Positions 42,157-51,625 are shown, numbered from the stretch's first letter. The stretch: DNA of 64,000 nt from CAVPDE01 sp963702565 (GCA_963702565.1 CAVPDE010000013.1:1-64000); one strand, 5' to 3'. Numbers and translations are program-made. Notes: generated by a model not told the origin, from the letters alone.

Positions 42157-43146
42157 CTAGGCCGGCCAAACCTGATTATAAAGGCGCAGCCAGTTGCCTC
42201 CCATGATTTTCTTCACTTCTTCAGGCCGGTAGCCCCTGGAGAGCAACCCTTCCGTCACTCTGGGAAACTCCGCCACAGATTCAAAACCCTCGACAAGGGT
42301 GCTGCCGTAAAACTTCACCAGGTTTTCCTCTGAAATCCCTTTCAAGGACGCCACCATGATCTCGGCAGGGATCTCTTCCATGAAATCTGTTCCCAGTCCC
42401 ACATGGTCGATGCCCATGAGCTCCACCAGATAGTCGATAGCCTTGAGATAATCCTCCAGGCTTGCCCGCCCATGATGGGTCAACCAAGCAGGAAGGCGAA
42501 CCGCTCCCGCCACCCCTCCTTTGTCCGCAAGGGCCTTGAACGCCTCGTCCGGTTTGTTTCGCGGGCTTTTGGCCAGGGCAAGAGGATTGGCGTGGGTGAA
42601 TGCCACAGGCCCCTTCGAGGCTTCGATGGCATCCATCGTGGTCTTGGTGCCGCAGTGGGACAGGTCCACGAGCATTCCCAGACGGTTCATCTCCGCCACC
42701 ACTTCCCGGCCGAAAGGGGTCAGCCCTTTGTCCACAGGCGCCATGCACCCGCAGCCCACCGCGTTTTCGTCATTGTAGGTGAGCTGGATAATCCTCACCC
42801 CTAGAGCGTGATACACGTCAAGCATGCGGAGGTTCCCGTTGAGGGCGTTGGTGTCCTGGAAGCCGAAAATCATGCCTGCACATCCTCTGGCCTTGGCTTC
42901 GTGGATATCTTCCACGGCCCGCACCTGCATGATCCAATCCGGTTGATCCTCAAAAAGGCGATAGTAATCCGCGATGAGGTTCACGGTCTCCGGAAGGGAA
43001 TGCCAGGCGGCAACCGTGCCGTTGAAGGCTGTGACGCCTCCCTGCCTGAGCCGCCCGAGCACCGCTTCACTGAAAAAGGTGCTCGCGTTGAGACCGTCGA
43101 TGATAATAGCGTCCTCGTGCAACCTCATTGCCTCGTGCTGGTTCAC
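42157..43146 (-). CDS. M19-like (membrane dipeptidase family) hydrolase with altered zinc site
   Basis: 329 residues with the overall M19 renal-dipeptidase pattern: GVTAFNGTVAAW, LGVRIIQLTYN, FGREVVAEMNRLGMLVDLSH (His164), GPVAFTHANP (His185), HVGLGTDF (Asp254). However the canonical N-terminal zinc ligands HxD are replaced: the segment reads IDGLNAS (Leu19, Ala21). The bridging Glu is a Gln in GFQDTN (residue 97). A subfamily with IDGLN exists as far as I recall, so this is probably lineage-specific rather than decay. It may act on a different dipeptide or lactone with one metal. Last gene of the peptide-transport cluster. Confidence 0.82.
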   Translation of the reverse strand: MNQHEAMRLHEDAIIIDGLNASTFFSEAVLGRLRQGGVTAFNGTVAAWHSLPETVNLIADYYRLFEDQPDWIMQVRAVEDIHEAKARGCAGMIFGFQDTNALNGNLRMLDVYHALGVRIIQLTYNDENAVGCGCMAPVDKGLTPFGREVVAEMNRLGMLVDLSHCGTKTTMDAIEASKGPVAFTHANPLALAKSPRNKPDEAFKALADKGGVAGAVRLPAWLTHHGRASLEDYLKAIDYLVELMGIDHVGLGTDFMEEIPAEIMVASLKGISEENLVKFYGSTLVEGFESVAEFPRVTEGLLSRGYRPEEVKKIMGGNWLRLYNQVWPA

Positions 43147-43180
43147 GATTGATCCTCTTCTTTAACGATGGATTGACAAA

Positions 43181-43269
43181 ATTGGAGTATTGGAGTGGTG
43201 GAGTACTGGAGTAATGGTAAGATCAAGGTCCTCCCAACACTCCATCACTCCAATACTCCAATACTCCAC
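43181..43269. repeat. ACTCC-type intergenic repeat, locus 2
   Basis: Left half is units of GGAGTAT/GGAGTGG, right half the complementary ACTCCA units, forming a large imperfect palindrome. The TAG stop of oppF (43269-43271) abuts it. Confidence 0.7.
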
Positions 43270-44228
43270 TATTTCATGTGACAGGCGACGAAATGGTCGT
43301 TGCCCACGTCCGTGAGTTCGGGGCGCTCCCGGCTGCAGACCTCTTTCTTCGAAGGACAACGGGTATGGAAGGCGCACCCGCTGGGAGGATTGAGCGGGCT
43401 CGGCACATCCCCTTCGAGGATGATCCTCTTCTTGCGGATGTCCGGGTCCGGCACAGGGACGGCGGAGAGGAGCGCCTGCGTGTAGGGATGAAGAGGTTTC
43501 TCGTAGAGGTCCTGATCCGAAGCCACCTCCACAATTCGTCCCAGGTACATGACCGCGACGCGGTCGCTGATATGCTCCACCACGCTCAGGTCGTGGGCGA
43601 TGAACAAATAGGAAAAGCCCATCTGCTCCTGAAGCTGGGCCAGCAGGTTCATGACCTGGGCCTGGATGGATACGTCCAGGGCTGAAACAGGTTCGTCACA
43701 GACAATGAGCAGCGGGTTCAAGGCCAAAGCCCGGGCAATGCCGATCCTCTGCCTCTGTCCTCCTGAGAACTCGTGCGGGTAGCGGCCCATCTGATCCGCA
43801 TGGAGCCCCACTCTTTCCATCAGGTAAGCGACGCGGTCTTTGATTTCAGCCCTTGAGCTCTGGAGGTGGTTCCTGATGGGCTCTGCAATGATCTCGCCCA
43901 CGCTCATCCGGGGATCGAGAGATGAAAAAGGGTCCTGGAAAATGATCTGCAAAGAGGCCCTCATTTTTCTGAGTTCCTCCTTGTCCATGGCCAGAAGATC
44001 TTTTCCATTGACGATCACTTCACCGGACGTGGGTTCCACCAGGCGCAGCAGGCTGCGCCCCACGGTGGTTTTGCCGCAACCGCTCTCGCCGACCAGGCCC
44101 AGGGTCTTTCCCTTTTCCAAGGTGAAGCTCACCCCGTCCACGGCCCGCACCTCGCCCACGGTGCGCGAGAGAACACCCTTTTTGATGGGAAAGTACTTGG
44201 TCAGGTTTTTTACTTCTAGTAGCGGCAT
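43269..44228 (-). CDS. dppF: Peptide ABC transporter ATPase, DppF/OppF type
   Basis: 319 residues. Walker A GESGCGKTTVG, signature FSGGQRQRIGIARAL, Walker B LLIVCDEPVSALD, and the Opp/Dpp-specific C-terminal oligopeptide-transporter extension (HPYTQALLSAVPVPDP, then CAFHTRCPSKKEVC with cysteines that may bind an Fe-S cluster). It powers import with the DppD-type partner. Order from the upstream end is dppB, dppC, dppD, dppF. An inverted-repeat element separates it from dppD. Confidence 0.93.
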   Translation of the reverse strand: MPLLEVKNLTKYFPIKKGVLSRTVGEVRAVDGVSFTLEKGKTLGLVGESGCGKTTVGRSLLRLVEPTSGEVIVNGKDLLAMDKEELRKMRASLQIIFQDPFSSLDPRMSVGEIIAEPIRNHLQSSRAEIKDRVAYLMERVGLHADQMGRYPHEFSGGQRQRIGIARALALNPLLIVCDEPVSALDVSIQAQVMNLLAQLQEQMGFSYLFIAHDLSVVEHISDRVAVMYLGRIVEVASDQDLYEKPLHPYTQALLSAVPVPDPDIRKKRIILEGDVPSPLNPPSGCAFHTRCPSKKEVCSRERPELTDVGNDHFVACHMK

Positions 44229-44262
44229 AGCGTTTTAAATCTTTCCGTTGTCTCCCATTTCT

Positions 44263-44391
44263 AGCAGGTTGCTCAAAAACGCTCAGATACAAGGCGCCCG
44301 AAATCCCGAGAAATGAGACGTACAGTCCAGTACGTCGCAGTGACGAGGGATGAGGGCAACGCCGTAGATGGGCGTTTTTCAGCTACCTGCT
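44263..44391 (+). repeat. Terminal-inverted-repeat element, copy B
   Basis: Starts AGCAGGTTGCTCAAAAACGC and ends GCGTTTTTCAGCTACCTGCT. It is the shortest copy and lacks an ORF. It lies between dppD and dppF. The dppD stop TGA (44379-44381) and its last residues are encoded by the element's end. Confidence 0.8.
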
Positions 44392-45365
44392 AACCAGCAC
44401 TGCACCCGTCTATACTCCCCCAGCCTCACCATTCGCGGCTCGTGTTCGGAACATATCGGCATCACGCTGGGACACCGGGGGTGAAAGCGGCATCCCGAGG
44501 GCATTTCCAGCGGGCTCGGCACCATGCCCGGAATCTCCTGAAGCCTTCTTCCTGTTTGAGCCTTTTTTCCGATCACCGGGACCGAACCGAGCAACCCCCG
44601 GGTGTAAGGGTGACGGGGATCCTTGAAGAGTTCCCTCACCGGAGCTTCCTCCACGATTTTCCCGGCGTACATCACCGCCACCCGCGTCGCCATCTCCGAG
44701 ATGATGCCCAGATCGTGAGTGATCAGAAGGATCGACGTTTTGAACTCTTCCTTCAGCTTCATCATCAGACTCAGGATCTGAGCCTGAATCGTCACGTCAA
44801 GAGCCGTCGTGGGCTCGTCGGCCAGAAGCAGCTGTGGGTTGCAGGAAAGCGCCATGGCGATCATGGCCCTCTGCCTCATCCCTCCTGAAAGCTTGTGAGG
44901 GTAATCCTTGGCCCTCTGCCTTGGGCTGGGAATCTGGACCATCTGAAGCATCTGCTCGGCCCATTGCCACGCCTCCGGGCCCTTCATGCCCTGGTGCAGC
45001 CGGATGGCCTCCGAGATTTGTTCGCCGATCGTGAGCACCGGGTTAAGCGACGTCATGGGCTCCTGGAAAATCATGGAAATGGCCTTGCCCCTGATTTTTC
45101 TTATCCCTTCCTGTCCCAGGTCCAGCAGGTTCGTATCGTGGAAAAGGATTCGGCCTGCAATCTCTGCCGGCGGACAGCGCAGAAGCTGGAGAATGGAAAG
45201 GGCTGTCACGCTCTTACCGCATCCGCTTTCCCCCACCAGCCCCACGGTCTCCCCTTCAAAAAGATCGAGGTCCACCCCGTCCACGGCATTCACGATCCCG
45301 TCCATGGTGTGAAAGCGGGTGATCAATCCCCGGAGCGCGAGCAGCATCGGTCTTCCGTCACTCAT
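44379..45365 (-). CDS. dppD: Peptide ABC transporter ATPase, DppD/OppD type
   Basis: 328 residues with Walker A GESGCGKSVTALS, signature KLSGGMRQRAMIAMAL, Walker B LLLADEPTTALDVT, and the C-terminal oligopeptide extension (HPYTRGLLGSVP, then CRFHPRCPSVMPIC). Pairs with the DppF-type ATPase. Overlaps dppC by 4 bases. The final residues WLAGS and the stop codon are encoded by the end of an inverted-repeat element (44263-44391), so insertion apparently replaced the original C-terminus. Confidence 0.93.
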   Translation of the reverse strand: MSDGRPMLLALRGLITRFHTMDGIVNAVDGVDLDLFEGETVGLVGESGCGKSVTALSILQLLRCPPAEIAGRILFHDTNLLDLGQEGIRKIRGKAISMIFQEPMTSLNPVLTIGEQISEAIRLHQGMKGPEAWQWAEQMLQMVQIPSPRQRAKDYPHKLSGGMRQRAMIAMALSCNPQLLLADEPTTALDVTIQAQILSLMMKLKEEFKTSILLITHDLGIISEMATRVAVMYAGKIVEEAPVRELFKDPRHPYTRGLLGSVPVIGKKAQTGRRLQEIPGMVPSPLEMPSGCRFHPRCPSVMPICSEHEPRMVRLGEYRRVQCWLAGS

Positions 45366-46234
45366 AGCTTGAACCTCGGATCAAGGGCATCTCTCAAGCC
45401 GTCGCCCAGGAGGTTGAAGCTTAGCACGGACAGAAAAATGGCAATCCCGGGGAAGGTGGCCACGTGCGGGGCGTTGAAAAGATACGCCCGGCCCGAGCCG
45501 AGCATGGCGCCCCACTCCGGCGTCGGGGGCTGGACCCCGATGCCCAGAAAGCCGAGGCCGGCCGCGAAAAGAATCGCGTTGCCCATGCCCAGACTTGTTT
45601 GGACCGTGATAGGGACCATGACATTGGGAAGGATGTGTTTCAGGATGATTTTGTAATCGCGGGTGCCCACTGCTCTCGCCGCTTCCACGTACACCTGCTC
45701 TCTCACCGTCAGCACGCAGCCTCGAACCAGACGGATATAGATGGGTACCATGCTGATCCCGATGGAGACCACTGTGTTCTTGAGCCCGACCCCGAGGACG
45801 GCGACAAGACCCAGAGCAAGCAAGAACCCGGGGAAAGCGAGCATCATGTCCGTGATTCGCTGGATCCCGAAGTCGACCTTTCCGCCGTAGTAGCCGGATA
45901 TGAGCCCAAACGGGACACCGACGAGAAGGCCCACGGCTACTACCCCGAGCGCGATCATCAGGGAGACCCGCGACCCCCAGATGATCCGGCCGAGAATGGA
46001 CCGGCCCAGTTCGTCCGTGCCCAGCAGGTGCTGTGCTGAAGGGCCTTCGAGCGACATGATCAGGTTGGGAGCCGCAGGGTTGCCGCTGAACAGAAGAGGA
46101 GCGAACAAGGCCGTAAAGATGTACCCGAGGAGAATGAAGCCCCCGAAGAGGGCCGCCTTGTTCCTCCGGAGCTTGGCCCAGTTGCGGCGAAGCTGGCTCG
46201 CCGGTTTTCGAATTGTGCCTGTCGTTTCAGTCAT
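45362..46234 (-). CDS. dppC: Peptide ABC transporter permease, DppC type
   Basis: 290 residues, about six transmembrane segments. N-terminal OppC_N segment (LRRNKAALFGGFILLGYIFTA), the periplasmic loop with HLLGTDELGRSILGR, and the BPD_transp_1 EAA motif region (EAARAVGTRDYKIILKHILPN). Overlaps dppB by 8 bases and dppD by 4, the tight packing of Dpp operons. Confidence 0.93.
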   Translation of the reverse strand: MTETTGTIRKPASQLRRNWAKLRRNKAALFGGFILLGYIFTALFAPLLFSGNPAAPNLIMSLEGPSAQHLLGTDELGRSILGRIIWGSRVSLMIALGVVAVGLLVGVPFGLISGYYGGKVDFGIQRITDMMLAFPGFLLALGLVAVLGVGLKNTVVSIGISMVPIYIRLVRGCVLTVREQVYVEAARAVGTRDYKIILKHILPNVMVPITVQTSLGMGNAILFAAGLGFLGIGVQPPTPEWGAMLGSGRAYLFNAPHVATFPGIAIFLSVLSFNLLGDGLRDALDPRFKL

Positions 46235-47147
46235 AGTGAATTCTCGGATCCACCCAAGCGTAGATCAGATCAACTACCAGATTCACCAGAATGTAAAGTA
46301 ACCCAAAGATCAGGATGGTCCCCTGGATCATGGGGTAGTCTCTTGCCAAAATCGAATCCACGATCAACCGGCCGATCCCCGGCCATGCGAAGACCGTCTC
46401 CGTCAGTACAGCGCCGCCCAGGAGCAGGCCGAACTGAAGACCCACCACCGTGATGATGGGAATGAGCGCATTCTTCAGAGCGTGCTTGATGATGACCACC
46501 TGCTCCTTGAGCCCTTTGGAGCGGGCGGTGGTCGTGTAGTCCTGGGAGAGCACTTCGATCATCGTGGAACGCGTCATTCTGGCGATGAAAGCTACGACAA
46601 AGGACGCGAGCGTGACCGACGGCAGGACCACGTGCTGCCAGGAACCTGTGCCTCCTGCCGGCAACCAGTGAAGGACCACGGAGAAGATCACCACGAGCAT
46701 CAGGCCGAGCCAAAACACAGGCATGGAAATGCCGAATAGGGCGGCCGAGGTGACAAGGTAATCCATCCATGTATAAGGCCGGACCGCGGAGATAATGCCT
46801 GCTGGAATACCGAAAAGACAGGCAAGCGAAATGGCAACCACCGCAAGGAGCATCGTGTTCGGCAGCCTTGCCCAGACTTCCCCTGTCACCGGGTTCTGGG
46901 TCCGTGCAGACCGGCCGAGATCAAAATGGACGAGGCGGGTCAGGAATTTCCCGTACTGAACGTAAATCGGTTCGTTCAAGCCGAGCTGGTTTCGGATGTT
47001 CTCTATCTCCTCCGGAGTCGCCATCTGGCCTGCCAGCACCTGGGCAGGGTCCCCCGGCAGCATCCTCAGCATGAAGAACAGGAGAAGAGAGATGCCGATG
47101 AGCACCGGAATCGTGGATAACAAGCGTTTGATGATGTACTGAAGCAT
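46227..47147 (-). CDS. dppB: Peptide ABC transporter permease, DppB type
   Basis: 306 residues. Starts MLQYIIKRLLSTIPVLIGIS, typical of DppB; the long periplasmic loop (residues about 30-100) contains FDLGRSARTQNPV; EAA-type motif around TTARSKGLKEQVVIIKHALKNALIP. Six predicted transmembrane helices. First transport gene after amaB, 150 bases downstream across an ACTCC-type repeat. Confidence 0.93.
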   Translation of the reverse strand: MLQYIIKRLLSTIPVLIGISLLLFFMLRMLPGDPAQVLAGQMATPEEIENIRNQLGLNEPIYVQYGKFLTRLVHFDLGRSARTQNPVTGEVWARLPNTMLLAVVAISLACLFGIPAGIISAVRPYTWMDYLVTSAALFGISMPVFWLGLMLVVIFSVVLHWLPAGGTGSWQHVVLPSVTLASFVVAFIARMTRSTMIEVLSQDYTTTARSKGLKEQVVIIKHALKNALIPIITVVGLQFGLLLGGAVLTETVFAWPGIGRLIVDSILARDYPMIQGTILIFGLLYILVNLVVDLIYAWVDPRIHYD

Positions 47148-47179
47148 GGCAGTCCTAGGCTTGCACGATCATCATTGAA

Positions 47180-47300
47180 TATTGGAGTACTGCAAACCCT
47201 TCACAGCATCCCTCCAGTTTCTTTCTCATTACTCCAGTACTCCATCACTCCAACACTCCAATTCTTCATTACTCCAACACTCCATTACTCCATTCTTCTA
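47180..47300. repeat. ACTCC-type intergenic repeat, locus 3
   Basis: One ATTGGAGTACTG unit (47180-47191) followed by a run of about ten ACTCCA/ACTCCAT units (47227-47299). It fills the amaB-dppB gap and abuts the amaB TGA (47301-47303). Confidence 0.7.
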
Positions 47301-48527
47301 TCACTTTGCCAATTGCATCACAGTGTCCAACAGGATCTCCGCACCCAAGGCGATGTCTTCCACCTTGGTGAACTCTTCCGCACAATGGCTTCGTCCTGCC
47401 TGACTGGGAACGAAGATCATCCCTGCGTCGGTAATTGTCGCAATGATCCCAGTGTCATGGCCGGCCCCGCTTGCCATCCTGACCGGCTCGACGCCTTTTT
47501 CCCTTGCGACCTTCTCGATGAGATCGCAAATTCCCGGAGTCAACTCAACCGGCTCCGCCTCTGCTTTGACCTCGATGCGGCACCGGAGATTTCTCGCTTT
47601 GCACACGTTTTCTGCCATGAAGGCGACCCCTGCCGCCATGGCTTTTAGTCGAGATCCATCGCTGTGACGCACATCCACGCTGAACCGCACAAGCCCGGGG
47701 ATGACGTTCGCCTGCCCCGGTTCACAAACCACCTGGCCCACGGTTGCCACACCGCCCGCTCCCTCCTGCCGGGCCACGGTTTCAACGGCGGCAATGATTC
47801 TTGCAGCCCCTTGCATCGCGTCCCGCCGAAGGTTCATGGGAGTTGTGCCTGCGTGATCCGCCGATCCTTCGATCGTCACCATCACCTGCTTGATGCCCAC
47901 GATCGCTTCTATGACTCCGATGCTCGCGCTCCGGCTCTCCAGGGCACTGCCCTGCTCAATGTGGAGTTCGAGCATGGCCTTGAGGGAATCGGGGTTGAGC
48001 GTGGAAGAGTCCCGGACCTTGATTCCGGCTCTTTCCATGGCTTCGAGATAGCCCACTCCCTCTCGGTCTTTAATCTGAGCGAGCTGACTGGCGTTGATTT
48101 TGCCGCTCCAGACCGAACTCCCCAGGAGGCCCCATCCGAAGCGGCCCCCCTCTTCTTCTGCAAAAACGACCAGGTCAACGGGCAGGCGGTGGGAAAGCCT
48201 TTGTTCCTGGATTACCCGGGCCGCCTCAAGGGCGGCCACGACTCCTGCAGTGCCGTCAAAACGACCGCCTTCCGCCACACTGTCGAGGTGGGAACCCATC
48301 ATGACACAAGGGCTCGAAGGCTCCGACCCTGCCAGCCTCCCCCGCAGGTTTCCGCCGAGAGCAAAGGTGCACTCTACACCCATCCGACGCAGTTCTTCAA
48401 CCACATAGAAAAGGGCACCCTGGTATTCCATTGAAAGGGTGAAGCGCGTGATTCCCTTCCCGGGTGTCGCATTGAAGACATTGATCGCTTCTAGATCCTT
48501 TTGAATACGCTCCTTCCGGGTTTTCAT
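47301..48527 (-). CDS. M20-family amidase / N-carbamoyl-L-amino acid hydrolase-like
   Basis: 408 residues of the AmaB/HyuC branch of peptidase family M20. Metal ligands are visible in GSHLDSVAEGGRFDGTAGV (His, Asp), FAEEEGGRFG (Glu pair), LELHIEQG (His) and a C-terminal SGAGHDTG (His). This branch hydrolyses N-carbamoyl amino acids, allantoate-type ureides or similar. No signal peptide; cytosolic. Placed between the solute-binding protein and the permease, it likely processes the imported substrate. A strong terminator lies immediately upstream. Confidence 0.88.
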   Translation of the reverse strand: MKTRKERIQKDLEAINVFNATPGKGITRFTLSMEYQGALFYVVEELRRMGVECTFALGGNLRGRLAGSEPSSPCVMMGSHLDSVAEGGRFDGTAGVVAALEAARVIQEQRLSHRLPVDLVVFAEEEGGRFGWGLLGSSVWSGKINASQLAQIKDREGVGYLEAMERAGIKVRDSSTLNPDSLKAMLELHIEQGSALESRSASIGVIEAIVGIKQVMVTIEGSADHAGTTPMNLRRDAMQGAARIIAAVETVARQEGAGGVATVGQVVCEPGQANVIPGLVRFSVDVRHSDGSRLKAMAAGVAFMAENVCKARNLRCRIEVKAEAEPVELTPGICDLIEKVAREKGVEPVRMASGAGHDTGIIATITDAGMIFVPSQAGRSHCAEEFTKVEDIALGAEILLDTVMQLAK

Positions 48528-48555
48528 CGCTCTGCTTCACACCGTTCGTTGTACC

Positions 48556-48590
48556 AAAAAGCTGGCTCTGCCCGCAAGGGCAGAGCCAGC
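48556..48590 (-). terminator. Strong intrinsic terminator after the solute-binding protein gene
   Basis: Perfect 13-base stem GCTGGCTCTGCCC / GGGCAGAGCCAGC with a 4-base loop (48561-48590), followed on the minus strand by TTTTTGG. It lies about 70 bases past the binding-protein stop and 30 bases before amaB. It would make the binding-protein transcript much more abundant than the permease genes. Confidence 0.85.
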
Positions 48591-48656
48591 GCGAGTGTAA
48601 TTAGCTCTTCCCCCTCCCCTTCATCCCCTCCCACCTAAGGGCAGAGGGAGAGTCGT

Positions 48657-50201
48657 CTACTTTTTCGTCACATAGGTCGGGTAAAAGGTCTCTTTCGATG
48701 TCACCACCATTCCCTTGAGATTGCTCTTGTAGGCGATGAGGAACTTCTCGGTATGGAGCCAGATCCAAGGGCAATCATCCCACACGATTTCTCCGGCCTT
48801 TTTAAAAAGTTCCAGCCTCTTTTTGGGATCCTGTTCGAGTCGGGTTGCTTCAATCGCCTTGTCGAATTCCGGACTGCTGTAAAAGGCGGCTCCTAGGCCC
48901 TTGGGCGGGTTGTTAACGCTATGAAACATGCCGTAGAGCGCCAAGTCCGCATCCAAGACCATGGGACCCCAGCCCAACAGGAAAACCTCGAGTTCCGACT
49001 GATCAATGGGTTTCAAAAGCCCCGCCACATAAGTGGGCCAATCATAAGTCCTCAGCTCCACCTTGACGCCGATCTCCTGCAGACAAGCTTGCACATACTC
49101 TGAAACTTGCTTGTCAAAAAGATACCGGCCCTGGGGCGTCCGCATGGCGACCGTCTGGCTGAAGTCAAAGTTCGCTTCCTTTAGAAGCTGTTTGGCTTTG
49201 TCAGGATTGTAATTCCACTGCTTGTCCATCTTGTGGTAGCCGAACATAATAGGCGAACAAGGGCCTTCCATTTTAACGGCCGTGTCAAAAAGAATCTTTT
49301 TCACAATGGCATCCTTGTCCACTGCATAGTTGAAAGCCTGGCGAACCAGTTTGTTCTTCGTCACCCCTTTCTGATAGTTGAGGCCCATGAAAATGGTCCT
49401 CGAGTCCAGGGGCATGTCGACGACAATATTGGCATCGGCCTTCAAAGCCGCCAAGTTGGACGGGGACGGCTTGTAGCAAATGTCAATCTGGCCGGACCTG
49501 AGCATCGCCTCACGCGTTGCAGTCTCAGGAACGATCTTGAAGGTCAGTTTTTCCACCGTGGGCTTCTTCCCATAGTAAGTTTCGTTGCGGGTGAGGACGA
49601 TTCTGTCGCCTTTCACCCACTCCTTGAGAACATAGGGACCGGCGCCCACAGGGTTCTGTCGCACGTCTTGACCGTATTTCTGGATCGCCGCCGGTGATAT
49701 GGGGGACAGGATAAACATCGATAGGGTCGGCAAGAACGGCGCAAAGGGATAGCTCAGAACAAGCTCAATCGTGTAATCATCCACTATTCTAGATTCTTTG
49801 ATCATGTTGATCTGGGAGCGTTGGGGAACACTCATCTTGGGGTCGAGCGCCCGGTCAACCGTGAGTTTCATCACTTTTGCGTCAAAGGGAGTGCCGTCAC
49901 TGAACTTCACATCTTTTCTGAGGTGAAGAGTAAATGTTAGCCCATCCTTGGAAACATCCACTTTGGTTGCAAGCCTCGGTTCGAGCTTGTCCTCCGGACT
50001 CTGATAGAAGAGGGTGTCATAAAGCAGTTCACACATGTTGATCATTAACGACGTCGTCTGCTCCTGGGGGTTCAAGGTGTCGGCATCTGTCCCGATGCCG
50101 ATGATCAACTCAGGAATCTGGGCCTGAACCGTGGCACCTGTCGAGAAAAGCGTGAGCAGCACCGCAAGAAACACAAATCCTTTCAAAATACTCTTCATCA
50201 T
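48657..50201 (-). CDS. Peptide ABC transporter solute-binding protein (SBP_bac_5)
   Basis: 514 residues. Type I signal peptide (MMKSILKGFVFLAVLL...TVQAQ). SBP_bac_5 pattern is clear: PELIIGIGTDADTLNPQEQ, TKVDVSKDGLTFTLHLRKDVKFSDGTPFDAK, DDYTIELVLSYPFAPFLPTLS, NPVGAGPYVLKEWVKGDRIVLTRN, IDICYKP. It delivers a peptide or peptide-like ligand to the DppBCDF-like transporter. No lipobox, so it is soluble in the periplasm. It lies 24 bases downstream of the amidohydrolase gene. Confidence 0.93.
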   Translation of the reverse strand: MMKSILKGFVFLAVLLTLFSTGATVQAQIPELIIGIGTDADTLNPQEQTTSLMINMCELLYDTLFYQSPEDKLEPRLATKVDVSKDGLTFTLHLRKDVKFSDGTPFDAKVMKLTVDRALDPKMSVPQRSQINMIKESRIVDDYTIELVLSYPFAPFLPTLSMFILSPISPAAIQKYGQDVRQNPVGAGPYVLKEWVKGDRIVLTRNETYYGKKPTVEKLTFKIVPETATREAMLRSGQIDICYKPSPSNLAALKADANIVVDMPLDSRTIFMGLNYQKGVTKNKLVRQAFNYAVDKDAIVKKILFDTAVKMEGPCSPIMFGYHKMDKQWNYNPDKAKQLLKEANFDFSQTVAMRTPQGRYLFDKQVSEYVQACLQEIGVKVELRTYDWPTYVAGLLKPIDQSELEVFLLGWGPMVLDADLALYGMFHSVNNPPKGLGAAFYSSPEFDKAIEATRLEQDPKKRLELFKKAGEIVWDDCPWIWLHTEKFLIAYKSNLKGMVVTSKETFYPTYVTKK

Positions 50202-50225
50202 ACCCCTCCTCCTTTTGAAAATTGT

Positions 50226-51416
50226 TTAGAGATCGTTTCTGACCACCTTGCCTCCCTGCATCACCACCGCAACGGAAGTGAGCAGAGTTTTCATATTCTC
50301 CAGAGGGTTGCCTTTCACCACAACAAGATCCGCCATCTTGCCCTGCTCCACGGTGCCGAAGTCTTTTTCAACACCGAGGACCTTCGCCGCCATGGAGGTT
50401 CCTGCTCTGAGCGCGTCCACAGGCGAATACCCTTGGTCCACCAGAAAGATCATCTCCCCCACGTTCTGACCGTGCTCGTTGAAAGGAGTCCCTGCGTCCG
50501 TTCCTGCAGCGACCATGACGCCGGCTTCCCTGGCCATGCGAATGCTGTTCAAGTGATGGGGTTTCACACGGAGGGTCTTCTCCACTGCATAGGCGGGTAT
50601 CCCTGCCTCCACTCCCTTGTTCTCGATATGGAAAAGGGCGGAAAGAGTTGGAATAAAAGGAATGCCTTTCTTCTTCATGAAGGAGATCGCTTCTTCATTC
50701 ATGTAAACGCCGTGTTCGATGCTGTCGATTCCGGCCCGCAAGGCATTGAGGATTCCCTGGGTGCCCATGGCATGGGTCGCTGTTTTTCGCCCTGCTTTGT
50801 GCGCTTCCTCGATGCCGGCTCGCAATTCCTCCTCTGTGAGTTGAGTTGCACCAGGCTCCACCCCCGGCGTCATCACCCCTCCGGTAGCCATGAACTTGAC
50901 GAGGTCAGCACCTCCCCTGATCTGCTCCCTCGCCGCTTTCCTGACTTCGTCAGGCCCGTCCGCTTCCCGGCCGAACTGCCAGCCATGACCTCCGGTCATG
51001 CAGACCATCTGGCGGCTCACCAGCATTCTGGGTCCAAGGCTCAGACCGGAGCGGATCGCGTCCCTGAGGCACAGATCAATGCCGTCCCTGCCTCCCATGT
51101 CCCGAACCATCGTCACCCCGCTCATCAGGGTTTTGTGCGCAAGGCGGCCGGCTTTCAGGGTGGTCGTCGGAACCGCATCTTTTAACAGCGTCGTCATGGG
51201 ATCCGGGCTCCCGTCCAGGCAGAGATGCACGTGGCAATCGATAAAACCCGGGAAAAGCATGCCCTCGTCCAGAGAAATCTTCGCTGCGCCCTTGGGGACA
51301 GACGTCTTTGCTTTTCCCACCTTCACGATCCTATCGCCTTCCACGAGAACCGTGGCGTGCTCCAGAACCTTACCGTCTCCAACGAATACTATTCCATTGA
51401 CAAAAGCCGTTGTCAT
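50226..51416 (-). CDS. Amidohydrolase, Xaa-Pro/imidazolonepropionase-like
   Basis: 396 residues from the ATG at 51416, preceded by GGAGGGAGA; an upstream in-frame ATG at 51473 has no such site. TIM-barrel amidohydrolase signatures: FIDCHVHLCLDG (HxH), LVKFMATGGVMTPG (metal-bridging Lys), ATHAMGTQG and DSIEHGVYMN (two His), AAGTDAGTPFNEHG (Asp). It is the binuclear prolidase/organophosphorus-acid type. Cytoplasmic. It is the first gene of the cluster and likely degrades the same peptide-like substrate; the exact substrate is open. Confidence 0.88.
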   Translation of the reverse strand: MTTAFVNGIVFVGDGKVLEHATVLVEGDRIVKVGKAKTSVPKGAAKISLDEGMLFPGFIDCHVHLCLDGSPDPMTTLLKDAVPTTTLKAGRLAHKTLMSGVTMVRDMGGRDGIDLCLRDAIRSGLSLGPRMLVSRQMVCMTGGHGWQFGREADGPDEVRKAAREQIRGGADLVKFMATGGVMTPGVEPGATQLTEEELRAGIEEAHKAGRKTATHAMGTQGILNALRAGIDSIEHGVYMNEEAISFMKKKGIPFIPTLSALFHIENKGVEAGIPAYAVEKTLRVKPHHLNSIRMAREAGVMVAAGTDAGTPFNEHGQNVGEMIFLVDQGYSPVDALRAGTSMAAKVLGVEKDFGTVEQGKMADLVVVKGNPLENMKTLLTSVAVVMQGGKVVRNDL

Positions 51417-51625
51417 TCTCCCTCCATCATTGTCTTGAGGACTGGATCTCCGAATCCCGCGTGTGGATTTCATCCTTATATTTCAGACGGTTTACCGCGT
51501 CAAGCCTGAACCTGCTCAGAGCATCTTCCTCGCTGTAACATTTCGTTGCCGGAAAAGGCGCAGTTATGAGATAGTCTCGGGGTCATTTCTCTTATTTCGA
51601 CAGACTTTTTCTTTGAGGTGAGGAC

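Noticed and set aside
47227..47299. Possible CRISPR-like array of ACTCC units
   Set aside because: Units are 8-15 bases, imperfect and without constant spacers; no cas gene is near. Classed as an intergenic repeat.
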